Source: Tachypleus tridentatus (taxonomy: Eukaryota > Arthropoda > Merostomata > Xiphosura > Limulidae). Taken from it: a DNA stretch of 64,000 nucleotides. Positions 47,822 through 59,149 of this stretch are shown one piece after another. Each line of letters begins with the position of its first letter. Positions within the stretch are counted from its first letter, which is position 1. Position numbers and translations under genes: made by a program. A model generated the notes under the pieces. That model did not search any database. It saw only the letters and a program-made list of their open reading frames with translations, and was not told the DNA's origin. The stretch spans positions 32,318,034 through 32,382,033 of the forward strand of contig NC_134829.1 of assembly GCF_004210375.1 (NCBI RefSeq), read 5' to 3'.

Positions 47822-48755
47822 TTTGAGGGAAAGCCTCTCCCTAATTACTTCTATGTTGATTGATCTGTTTTGAGGGAAAGCCTCTCCCTAATTACTTCTG
47901 TGTTGATTGATCTGTTTTGAGGGAAAGCCTCTCCCTAATTACTTCTGTGTTGATTGATCTGTTTTGAGGGAAAGCCTCTCCCTAATTACTTCTGTGTTGA
48001 TTGATCTGTTTTGAAGGAAAGCCTCTCCCTAATTACTTCTGTGTTGATTGATTTGTTTTGAGGGAAAGCCTCTCCCTAATTACTTCTGTGTTGATTGATC
48101 TGTTTTGAGGGAAAGCCTCTCCCTAATTACTCTTATGTTGATTGATCTGTTTTGAGGGAAAGCCTCTCCCTAATTACTTCTGTGTTGATTGATCTGTTTT
48201 GAGGGAAAGCATCTCCCTAATTACTTCTCTGTTGATTGATCTGTTTTGAGGGAAATCCTCTCCCTAATTACTTCTGTGTTGATTGATCTGTTTTGAGGGA
48301 AAGCCTATCCCTAATTACTTCTGTGTTGATTGATCTGTTTTGAGGGAAAACCTCTCCCTAATTACTTCTATGTTGATTGATCTGTTTTGAGGAAAACCTC
48401 TCCCTAATTACTTCTATGTTGATTGATCTGTTTTGAGGAAAGCCTCTCCCTAATTACTTCTATGTTGATTGATCTGTTTTGAGGAAAGCCTCTCCCTAGT
48501 AGTTCTATGTTGATTGATCTGTTTTGAGGAGAGCCTCCCCTAATTACTTCTGTGTTGATTGATCTGTTTTGAGGAAAGCCTCTCCCTAATTACTTCTGTG
48601 TTGATTGATCTGTTTTGAGGGAAAGCCTCTCCCTAATTAGTTCTGTGTTGATTGATCTGTTTTGAGGGAAAGCCTCTCCCTAATTAGTTCTGTGTTGATT
48701 GATCTGTTTTGAGGGAAAGCCTCTCCCTAATTACTTCTGTGTTGATTGATTTGTC
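47822..48755. repeat. Minisatellite, ~47-bp unit, ~20 copies
   Basis: Unit: GAGGGAAAGCCTCTCCCTAA, TTACTTCTGTG, TTGATTGATCTGTTTT. Each unit contains the short inverted repeat GAGGGAAAGCCTCTCCCT, which could fold. A few copies lose one G of GAGGG or carry small indels around 48380-48560. Confidence 0.96.
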
Positions 48756-48759
48756 ATCT

Positions 48760-51343
48760 TAAGCTCTTGCTTTACATACATGGTTTCTCTGTTGTTGTGT
48801 TCTCCTGAGTCAAGATGCAGCCTTGAAATTCTTCAAATAAAAAACAGTATTTTTAACCTTAATATGAAAATCACTTTACATTTGGAAAAGCCAACACTTT
48901 GATTATATATATTCATGAAGAAGGTATCAGTGAAAACAATTAAAATTCTGATTTTTTGTGTACAAAACACTTGTAATGTTTGTTGAATGCTTGGTAGGTT
49001 TTCTGAAGATATATAGAAGTTGTTTCAAAATGGTGTGCCATTCCAGCTGTATCATGAGATTTTGTAAATGTATGGCATCAAGTATGCTTTTTCAACTGTG
49101 TAAAATAATAAAGTTTATTTAGGCTAATGTGGCCTTATTATTGAATTGAGAGAATTTTACTTTATTAAAAATAGCTCCATATTAGTGTATTTCATGTTTT
49201 TAATCAGAAAAACTGTCCTTTTTTATGTTGGGAGTCAGAGGAGTTTGCTGCAAAGTTAACATTATTTTCCTAGTGTGCTATGAGTAAAAAATATGTGGGA
49301 CCCACTGATATAAAGCACTTATTAAAAGCTATAGTATGGAAACTATGATCAGGACCTCAGCAGTGATCAATGTCATTTGTGGGCCTGTCCCACTGTAACT
49401 CTTTCTAAGTATGATCAACCCTCAAAAGTAGTAAAGCCCTGGAAAGCTTTTCTTAGGGTTTGGGGCTTAATGTGCCAACATGTTGCACTCTTCAATAGAA
49501 CAGAGTTGAAAAGGTTGAAGCCAGTGCTGCTCCCTACACATCTAGTGGTGCATCCAATAGAACTTTGAACTCTGGCTGGTTGAAGAAAGAAATTGGCAGA
49601 ATGGCTGTGAATTAACCCTTAAACAATAAAACTTTGGGTTGAATGTATGTTCAGGTGAATTCCAGTTAGTCAGACATTCTGCTAGGTGTATTGGTTGAAA
49701 AATGTCAGTTACTACCATAACCTGTTTTAAAATCTGACACAAATGCAGTCCTAATAGTATATCTAAGTCAAACAACATTGCAGTTGGCTTGGTATATACA
49801 CATATCCTGTATTACTTGCAAAAGATGTGTACCTGCTATCTGTAGATTTACCAATTCTCAGATGTTATTGAGTCTCTGCTTGATTAATATTTTTAATTAC
49901 TCATCTAGATCAGGGGAATGACTCTCTTATGAAATTATGGATGGCATCTCATGTCAGAAAGTTTATTTTATAGTTTGAAAATCAAATGTCTCATTGCTCT
50001 TTAAGTGACTAATTGCTTTTAATCACATGACCTGCCCAGCTTCTCAAATAAATAAAGCACCTATCATCTGATAGTTTAACATTAAGAGTCTCAACATCAG
50101 ACGTCTGGTCAAGCCAAAGAACTTGTAATCTTTACTAAAAGTTTATCAAATGTTGTGAAGATGCACATGCTGTATCAAATGTTATAATGTGAATACTTAA
50201 TGTGTGCAAGTATGTAGACAAGCTTGTATATTATACTGAGTCTGTTGTAAAAGGTTTAAACAACCTTTAGATCAATTTTCAGTTGCTTAATATGCCATCA
50301 TAACATATGGTCAGTTCTCTTCATGGTTATTGGCTGAGGTTCACAAACTTGTTAGTTTGTATTTAACACTGGAAGTGTTAAGTTGACATGTGCTTTTTCA
50401 TGACACCTGACATTTTACACAACTCTAAGAACACTTGGCTGCTTAAAGTAGTTACCTGATACATGTGGATCTCTTTGGGTGTTACAAACCATGCTTTCAA
50501 GTGATATGCCTACACATCATGTACAGACTGTGCCAATGTATCAAAGAACAGATAAGTCTAGGCCCACTTTGTGAAGTTGTCAATATTAAAAAAACGTAAT
50601 CTTAGATATGTGTTTTCTATGTAATAAAGGTCAATTTGAGCTTATTAATTTGAAATTTTAGTTTTATAGACCCCTTCATTATACTGATGGGCTGTTTAAT
50701 ACAACAAGAAAGTAGTTTTGATACCTTAGTTTACAAATGTTTTATTTGATTTCTCCTTTTCCAGTTATTACCTTAAAAAGTGTGTATATATCCATAATGT
50801 CTTAGTTCAGTGTTTAAAAACCTAAATTTGATTAACATTGAGAAATATAGTTTTTAATAGTTGAGATCACATGTGATATTTATACAATTTATGTATCTAG
50901 TGTAGTTATTGTTGTTGTTTCAACTATAATACTAGTGGTATTATAGATGTTTTTCTTACATATTCCTGGTGAGAGAAAGCAAGAGTATTAGTGAACTGCA
51001 GCAAAAGTTAAATTGAGTTTTTCATTATCGTTTTCTGCAAATAGAGACTTGTGAGGAAATATTCCAAACAGCATTATCCCATTAGTAACGTGAAATTGAG
51101 CAATAATGAAGGCAGTGATAATGTTTGCATGATCTGGTGATCACATGTGATATATTTTGGTATCTGAGATTTAAAACATGGTTAAAAAATCAAACTTCTA
51201 TTAGTGTATCCAAAATTTGATATGCTGGTAACACCCATTTCAACATTTAACTGTTTTTTCTATATTTCTTTTAGTTGTTCAGATGTGAACAAAATTGACA
51301 GTTTTGAATAAGATAACTAATGTAAATTCTTATTTATAAATAG
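48760..51343. other. No gene seen
   Basis: AT-rich intron-like sequence. A 63-codon frame at 49377-49568 lacks splice context and resembles nothing I know. Confidence 0.35.
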
Positions 51344-51475
51344 AATAATCAGATAGACTGGTTAATTAGCCAGCAAACTTCATCAGTATCAGCACTGAGG
51401 TTGTCAGCCCTATTGAGCCAGTCAACTACCTATTGTAGAAGGAAATCAACGGTCAACTTTTTGACCCACAATGAG
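51344..51475 (+). CDS. Putative exon 3 of an unrecognised gene
   Basis: Acceptor TTATTTATAAATAG and donor GAG|GTACAT (weaker than the others). The 132-bp exon is a whole number of codons (phase 0 at both ends) and encodes NNQIDWLISQQTSSVSAL, then RLSALLSQSTTYCRRKSTV and NFLTHNE. The first half could form an amphipathic helix. It joins in frame to exon 2 and exon 4. Not recognised. Confidence 0.42.
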
Positions 51476-51479
51476 GTAC

Positions 51480-54060
51480 ATACAAATGTGTTTGAATAAT
51501 TAACCTAACTTATTTGTTGTGAGTATATTTGTCTTTATGATTTTGTTATCTACTTATGTTTATATACCTTATATGTGCATTTACATGGTGATTCAGAAGT
51601 TAAGAAGGCAAATAATTCAGAATTACAGAGTTACAGATAAATAATTGTTAGAAAAGTCAAATACTCCTGCAAAACACAAATACAACACCGTTAAGCAAAG
51701 AATGAACTGATTGCAGACAATAAAGGGAAACAAGAAAAATAAATTAATTTGTTAACACAAATACAAACTTCTGTTATCTAAACTAATCAAGATCTATATT
51801 CTCTAGCTGCTAAGGTTGACAAGAGAAACAATATCTAGAACATTCAAGAATTAATATCAACTTCTGATCAAAGCAAGCTACCTACATAAATCAGAACTAA
51901 ATTTTTCTATAAGAGACAAATTTGGACAACTTTCTCTCTCACTACAGGCTCAATCCACTTGACTGATCTCTTTGTATTTGTTTAAAGTCTTTATAGGTTT
52001 AATACTTCTAACTCTCAATATAGTTTGTATATCTTTACAAAATCTGGCAGTCATTCAGAAAACATTATAAGTCTTTCATGTACCAATCAAATTATGTATT
52101 TTTAGTGAAGTATTTTTAGTAAACTAAAATAAGGATTTGTTCATAAATAATGAGTATTTATTTTGAGTAAGTCCATGTGCAAAGAAATTTTCATGTTAAA
52201 ATTACAAATACTTTGCTTCATTTAAAAAGATCTCAAATTTTCTTTGTGTAATCTCTAAAATATCCTAAGTACATTTCAAAGGTTTTTTAATTCAGTAAAA
52301 CTTTATATTTCATTTATTTTTTCTGTCTTAAGTAAAACCAGGTTTTGACCACCATCATAACCACCAAAAAAAAATAAATCAAAATTATTCTCTTTCTTTC
52401 TTCCTTGAATGACATCAAATTGTGACATGAAACTACATTTGTTTATCCTAAGTAGCATGAAACTCACAACAGTAAACATTTATTTATAATCTAATCTCAT
52501 TATTTTATTACCCTGTGAACCATATATAACTGTTATTCATGCTGTTATAAGCTGTAAGTCACTTAGAGCACATGCAGTTCACTTTATCAAATTACATTAC
52601 TAGTATGCTGCTACAAGCTGCTGATGCTCTTGCCTTGTGAAACATTTTTATTACATTATTGTTATTTATTTTAACTAACCTAAAAACGTCCCTAATTTTA
52701 CATTTTGTTATTCCTGGTAATAAATGAAGAATAGTCATGAGTAATAAGAAATAAAGTACTTACTCAAACTCTTTTGCTGTCGATCATCAGTGGAACTTAA
52801 GCCTTTTTTTTATAGTAATGCTCTAAATAAGTTTTTTTTAATTAAATAATATACCAAAGAACATAAACTAATAACATGCAAAAAACAGACAGTTTTCTCT
52901 AACAATCACAATTTTTCTTACTTTCTAACTATGCAACAAAAGCTGTTATAAATTCTTTCAAGCTAGCCATTGTAATTCCCATGGGAATCGAAGCTGTATT
53001 ATGAGTTAAATTAATGTTTATTTATTAAGAACACAATGTAATACTGTACATCATTTGATGGATCAAAACCTTGACCTCTTGTTGGTTATAAGCAATATAT
53101 AATTAAACGTAAGAGAGAACCATTAACAAATCCTGAAAAAGTTGGTGTGGCAGTAGGGGTCTGAGTTTTTATTCTATAGCTCTGTAACCGAACAAAATTA
53201 AAAGCTGTAAAAATAATGATTTGCCTGAACAATGAACATTCCATAATGAGTAATTTACATTTAATTTTATACTTTTTGAAGGATTGGTGGATAAAATTTG
53301 TCTTGTGTCACATAGGGAAAATTCAGGATTTTTTTAAATATTGCCTTGTAAAATTAAGAACTTGATGTATAATACTACTAAAACATGTGTTATAAACTAA
53401 TATTTTATGCTATACCAATTGGTATAATGTAAACAAAAGGCATTCAATTTAGAATGTGAGACACTAAAACTTTGTGTCGTGTACTAAAGGATACCTGGGG
53501 TGAGACGGTTAAGTGGAGAATAAATTTAACACAAAAAATATAAATTTTTTTATTAACATGAAGACTGTTTTGTTATTTAAACTGACAGAGTTTAATGTTT
53601 TGTGGCTACCAGGGTTGACAAGAGAGAAAAAAATTAGAGCATTCAAGAGCAATTACTATTAACTTTTGGTCAAAGCAAGTTACTTACATAAAAGAGAACT
53701 AAATATATATATATATATCTAGTAAATAAATAGCTAAGTAAAGATAATGTTCCAAACTGTAGTACTTATAGCAATTAGAGTATGATCTGTACTCTTGCTG
53801 TTAATTATATTTTTGGTCTTAAACACAGTAATATCTCAAGAGATAAGCTGGCCCAGGAGACATAGAGTAAGGTCTGTATTAACTGACAGAACTGGCTTCA
53901 TTTCTCTAGATAATCAAAGAACACTGGTTACATACTTCAACCCATGGTCTACATAAGTCTTAAGCCAAGAAATCAGTCGTACAAGTTTCTATATTTCATG
54001 TTTCAATAAGCTGTTTTTCAAGATTTTTACAGAAATGAGACTTAAAAACTCTAGTTACAG
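51480..54060. other. No gene seen
   Basis: AT-rich intron-like sequence; a short (TA)n run occurs near 53705. Confidence 0.35.
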
Positions 54061-54079
54061 TATATTCTCTTTGTACACA

Positions 54080-54960
54080 TAAAAGGATTAGCTTGTGTAC
54101 CACTTTGAGATACCCAGTTAAATAAAATGTCATAACTACATTCAGAAACAGATAAAAAGGATTAGCTTGTGTACCACTCTGAGATACCCAGTTAAATAAA
54201 ATGTCATAACTACATTCAGAAACAGATAAAAAGGATTAGCTTGTGTACCACTCTGAGATACCCAGTTAAATAAAATGTCATAACTACATTCAGAAACAGA
54301 TAAAAGGATTAGCTTGTGTACCACTCTGAGATACCCAGTTAAATAAAATGTCATAACTACATTCAGAAATAGATAAAAGAATTAGCTTGTGTACCACTCT
54401 GAGATACCCAGTTAAATAAAATGTCATAACTACATTCAGAAACAGATAAAAAGGATTAGCTTGTGTACCACTCTGAGATACCCAGTTAAATAAAATATCA
54501 TAACTACATTCAGAAATAGATAAAAGGATTAGCTTGTGTACCACTCTGAGATACCCAGTTAAAGAAAATGTCATAACTACATTCAGAAATAGATAAAAGA
54601 ATTAGCTTGTGTACCACTCTGAGATACCCAGTTAAATAAAATGTCATAACTACATTCAGAAATAGATAAAAGGATTAGCTTGTGTACCACTCTGAGATAC
54701 CCAGTTAAAGAAAATGTCATAACTACATTCAGAAACAGATAAAAAGGATTAGCTTGTGTACCACTCTGAGATACCCAGTTAAAGAAAATGTCATAACTAC
54801 ATTCAGAAATAGATAAAAGAATTAGCTTGTGTACCACTCTGAGATACCCAGTTAAATAAAATGTCATAACTACATTCAGAAATAGATAAAAGAATTAGCT
54901 TGTGTACTACTCTGATATATCCAGTTAAAGAAAATGTCATAACTACATTCACAAACAGAG
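54080..54960. repeat. Minisatellite, 73-74-bp unit, 12 copies
   Basis: Unit: GGATTAGCTTGTGTACCACT, CTGAGATACCCAGTTAAA, TAAAATGTCATAACTACATT, CAGAAACAGATAAAA. Length alternates between 73 and 74 bp according to an A-run; TAAATAAA/TAAAGAAA and AACAGAT/AATAGAT are the recurring variants. Open frames on the minus strand here only reflect the repeat. Confidence 0.96.
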
Positions 54961-54964
54961 TATA

Positions 54965-55890
54965 ACTTCAGTAAAATATTTTCTGAAAAACATATGAATA
55001 ATGATAATATTCTGTAATAATGAATTTATGACAATTTCAGTCATTATAGTGGTATACGAAATGAGATATTCAGGACTTATCCTGGGACAACATCATTGAA
55101 GGCATTTAAGGTCATGTGACTTGCATCTTTTGTAAATTTTGATAACATGCATTATGCTCCCAAAATTGTAATGGTAACAGTGTACACAATTGCAAATGAC
55201 ACATTTTAAACCAAACATTACCAAAATTGCTTTTAGAGATATACATATATCCCTTTCATCTTTTCTCGGTGTGCCACAGAAAATTTAAGTCTTATCATAA
55301 CAAAAGTTATATGTCCCATAAACCTATGTGTGAAGTGGATACCATAAGTTTGCATGATCGTGTATTTGCATCTTTTAAGGGTGAATAAGTTTAAAAAGTA
55401 TTAAAATAAAAAAAGAATCCTACATAAGGAAGCAGACAAGCATTGTGATATGCCTACTTGTAAATCATCTAAGTAATGGCACTGTGTTCAGTTGGATAAT
55501 AAAAATATGATCCTACTATTGGAGCATCATTAGAAGGTCAGCTTGTATGCCAAATGGATTTCCAAATGATTCTCCTCCTTCGTATCAGGTAATGGGAAAA
55601 TATTTATGTTAGAAGCTGCATACTACAAGCTTATTTAAAAATATGTAATATCTGATGGACCATGAATAGCAACTGGTATTTACAGTGAAGTTACCATATT
55701 GATATTTGCCATTTACAAGTAGCACTTTGAAAAAGCTGTTAAATGTTTGCCATCATTTTATAATACAGTACTGATGTCAAATAAATATGCATCCTCATTT
55801 GTTCTGATTTTTTTGTAAAATCTGTATTTTTTAATCTCAAAACTACATGTTGTAGTCTTTCATGTATTGCATCTGGAGCATTTCGTTTCA
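54965..55890. other. No gene seen
   Basis: AT-rich intron-like sequence. Confidence 0.35.
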
Positions 55891-55894
55891 GTGA

Positions 55895-56240
55895 TCAGCA
55901 GTAATCAGCTATCATGCTGATGTTCCATCTTCCCTGACACCTCTTCTCCATTTCCTTGATATCTTGATGAAGCTTTTCTACTTGTTCTTTGCTGACAGCA
56001 CTGAGATTTTGAAGGAAATAATCACTATATGAGTGTAAGAATTGAACATTCAGACTTACGTTACAACACAAATCTTTGAATTTATCAAGCATATTGTTGA
56101 CAATATCTTTGAAATTTGGGTCCTTGTTGCTTCTTAAAAGTTTGACAGTAATATCTTTAAAGGCAATTCACATTTCTTTTTCAACTTAATGCATTGTCCT
56201 TTTGAAGTCTTCATTCAAATTTAATTTCCTAATGCAGTCT
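55895..56240 (-). pseudogene. Fragment of a multi-copy arthropod gene-like repeat, broken
   Basis: On the minus strand the sequence reads, with two in-frame stops, FKDITVKLLRSNKDPNFKDI, then an intact run of 65 codons (55895-56092) including FLHSYSDYFLQNLSAVS and KLHQDIKEMEKRCQGRW. From memory, very similar protein segments with a HQDIK-x-ME-x-R-x-QGRW motif occur as many copies of uncharacterised proteins in arthropod genomes, which suggests a transposable or captured gene. Its role is not known to me. It lies antisense within the proposed intron between exons 3 and 4. Confidence 0.6.
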
Positions 56241-56664
56241 AGAGGCCTAACAAAAATTTACTTTAAATATATTGCCATAGTGATATATAAATAATAATGA
56301 AAAGAAAAAAAAAATGTCAAAGTGCATACACAAACAAATACTATCCAGAAATGAGAAATGACATGTCATGTGGCCTGGTAGCTGTTTATGTACTGGAAGT
56401 GTTTGTCATAAGTTCTAGAATAATTGATAAAACTTTCACATTGTGATTGGTCTTGAGAAATTTATGGCCTGTTGTTGTTAACAGTCTACGCATAACAAAA
56501 TGTGACCCAATTTAAATGAAAATGATTCATTTATGTAGAAGTACATATGATGTTTTGTGAAAAACCTGTGTGTAAACAAATAAAATCTATATCACTTTTG
56601 GATTCAGTATACAGGAATTAGTGTAGAACATGTAAAAATGTCAAAACAATAAAGCTATCCTAAG

Positions 56665-56928
56665 GGTGGCCAGGTGGTTAAGGCATTCAACTTGTAATCT
56701 GAGGATCATAGGTTCAAATCCCCATCACACCAAACATACTTGCCCTTTCTGCTATGGGGATATTATAATGTTATTGTCAATCCCACTATTCATTGGTAAA
56801 AGAGTGGCCCAAAAGATGGTGTGGGTGGTGATGACTAGTTGCCTTCCCTCTAGCCTTACACTGCTAACTTAGGGATCACTATTACAGATAGCCCTTGTGT
56901 GGCTTTGCACAAAATTCAAAAAGGAACC
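56665..56928 (+). mobile_element. SINE family A
   Basis: Complete head (GGTGGCCAGGTGGTTAAGGC; anticodon context CTTGTAAT; box B GGTTCAAATCC) and body. Flanked by ATCCTAAG at 56657-56664 and 56929-56936. Several CG sites of the consensus are TG or CA here, so it is an older copy. Confidence 0.92.
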
Positions 56929-56939
56929 ATCCTAAGCCA

Positions 56940-57687
56940 GTATTATTGAGGTATTTTGACCCTTTTGCCCCAGGTATTCTTTACTGAACATGGCAGAATT
57001 TGTGTCTTATGTTTAAAATTTTATTATACTACTTTTGTTTGCGTTATACCAATTAATATGGCTTAAGCACTTTGCTAATAATCCATATTTTAATAGTATG
57101 TACGTTTTATGTACTTAACTATATAAGGAAATATTTTTAAAAATTCTGAACTTCCCTAGTTTTACACAGTAACACATTTTATCTAGGCAGCATGTCTATT
57201 TTATCCATCATCCCCTCAAAATGTACAAAATTCCTCTCTATAATAATATCATTGTTCAGACAAGCCATAATTTTTATAGCCTTGAATTTTGTTTGGCTAT
57301 AGAACTATAAATAGAAAATCACACATCTGCTGCCAAACTTACCTGTCACATCCTGTCTTTCAGGCTTTGTTAATAGTTTTCTTTTACATTTAATTATATC
57401 TTACCTAAAGTCAATAGACAGTCAGAAGTTTCGTCTATCAATTGACATATTATATAACTTCATGTTCTGAATAGATAAGTGTCAATCTCACTCAGTGTAC
57501 AAGCTTCATTCCCATGGAAAAATTAATGACTAACTTGGATGAATTTGTAATGGCTCTTTTCACATAGTCAGAATGCCAGAAAAATTTTAAGAGTTAAGGG
57601 AAATTGCTTTATTTTACATGTTATTAGTCTGTGTTTTTTGGTGTTTATTTAATTAAATAAAAATTATTAATGCATTACTACCATTAG
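56940..57687. other. No gene seen
   Basis: AT-rich intron-like sequence. Confidence 0.35.
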
Positions 57688-57745
57688 TATAAAATACATA
57701 GGCATAGTCAACAACCAACAGCAAGAAAAAAAGATGGAGTATTGG
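57688..57745 (+). CDS. Putative exon 4 of an unrecognised gene
   Basis: A 58-bp candidate between acceptor GCATTACTACCATTAG and strong donor TTGG|GTAAGT. In phase 0 it encodes YKIHRHSQQPTARKKDGVL and ends with one extra base, which fits exon 5. The shortness makes it the weakest link; it is supported mainly by phase agreement on both sides. Confidence 0.3.
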
Positions 57746-57749
57746 GTAA

Positions 57750-58425
57750 GTAAGTTATTTTTTGTTTTCCATGTTTATTCTTTATTTATTACTATAAAAA
57801 TAACTAAAATGTAAAAATAAGGATCTTTTTAAGCTAGTTAAGATTACATTAGATAAATGATGTAATAAAAAATGTTTCACCAGACATGCAAACCAGTGCC
57901 TTGTAGTAGCATAATGTGAGCTGCATGTGCCACGAGTGATTTACAACTTATTATGGAGTGGATAGTAATTAGACATAGTTAAAAGGACAATAATACAAAA
58001 TGTAGTTATAAATAGATGTATACTCTTGTGAGATTCAAGCTACTTATAATAAACTAATGTAGTTTTGTGTTACAATTTGAAGCTATTCTAGAAAGAATAA
58101 AAATGGTAATTTAGATCTATTTCAGTTTCAGTTTTTTATGGTTAAAAAGTCAATGAAATTGACCAATCTTATTTTGAGTTAAGGTAGATAAGATATAAAG
58201 TTTTATTTAAAAAGAAATGTTTTAACTGTTTAGGAAGTTTTATAAATTACACAAAGGAAATTCGAGATTTTTAAGATGAGGAAACTTTTTTTTTCTTAAC
58301 ATTAAAAGAACTTTGTACATGGACTATTAAAAACGAACACTCAGTATATTCATGGACAAATCTTTATTTTAGTTTATTAAAAGTAATCTACTAAAAATAT
58401 ATTTTTTGTTATGTAAAAAGACTTG
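57750..58425. other. Probable short intron
   Basis: AT-rich sequence between exons 4 and 5, without coding content. Confidence 0.3.
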
Positions 58426-58428
58426 CAG

Positions 58429-58646
58429 TGTTAATTGAAAGACTGTCAAATTATGTGAAGATAAACACTGTACTGAAAGTTAGAAATATTAAGTCTGTAA
58501 AGACTTTAAATGAGTACAGAGAGGTCAAGTGGTCAGTCAAATTGACTGAGCCTGTGTTAAGAGAGTTGATAGATCCTTTCAAAATGTTGCTACCTCTTCT
58601 CATCCAAAGCTGTTTCTTTCCTTGTTTGCCCTCAAAATTTTGCTAA
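58429..58646 (+). CDS. Putative terminal exon 5 of an unrecognised gene
   Basis: Preceded by an acceptor GACTTGCAG. Starting with the last two bases of a codon, it stays open for 71 codons to TAA: LIERLSNYVKINTVLKVRN, then KWSVKLTEPVLRELIDPF and a hydrophobic, Cys-containing end (LLPLLIQSCFFPCLPSKFC). Helical, Lys/Glu-rich composition looks protein-like. Exons 1-5 together total 669 nt from the ATG, 222 residues plus stop. Function unknown. Confidence 0.42.
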
Positions 58647-58975
58647 AACTTTTTGCTAACAGTGCACCACTTTTTTAACACCCCTTCATTTATATGCCTT
58701 TTCAGAACACGTGCTGATCTTGTTACTATTTTCCACCAATGATACTGCACCATCTGTACCAGTGCAGCTTGCTTTCTCTACTATTTTAGCACACTCCTTA
58801 CTTTCTATATTGGCATTCTAGTGTATAGATATGTTTAAATTGTTCTCTGTGTAATTACAATTTGTGATGGATCATAAATTTATATCAGTTTCAACTTTAA
58901 GTTTCGATATTATTTGTTTCTACTTGCCTGTTTAAGAAATGTTTCTGCTTTCCAAATTTTCTCATTGTATTTAAG

Positions 58976-59147
58976 ATGTAATATGGCTTTAGTAGATGAG
59001 GATTCTGAAATGAGTCTCCAAACCTTGGACATTTCTGATGAAGTACAGGCTTTAAGTTTACAAGATGTTTGTGTCTTATGGTCAGCAGATAATTTCTTCC
59101 TTCCAAGCTACAATTTGTTTGCGAGGAAGAATGTAAAAACTATATGA
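58976..59147 (+). CDS. Possible acidic exon or ORF, unassigned
   Basis: After a T-rich stretch and TATTTAAG, the frame CNMALVDEDSEMSLQTLDI continues as SDEVQALSLQDVCVLWSADN and ends in KNVKTI then TGA (59147). The acidic/Ser composition is protein-like. Its entry phase does not fit exons 3, 4 or 5, so it is either part of another gene, an alternative end, or in the 3' UTR of exon 5. Confidence 0.25.
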
Positions 59148-59149
59148 AA

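Noticed and set aside
49377-49568. 63-codon + strand frame
   Set aside because: No splice borders, domain or composition distinguishing it from chance.
54142-54867. Minus-strand repeat ORFs of 70-94 codons
   Set aside because: Products of the 73-74-bp minisatellite.
22620-56720. tRNA-like sequences (Thr-CGU and Val-UAC contexts)
   Set aside because: Each is attached to a SINE body and tail and usually carries target duplications; none looks like a stand-alone tRNA gene.
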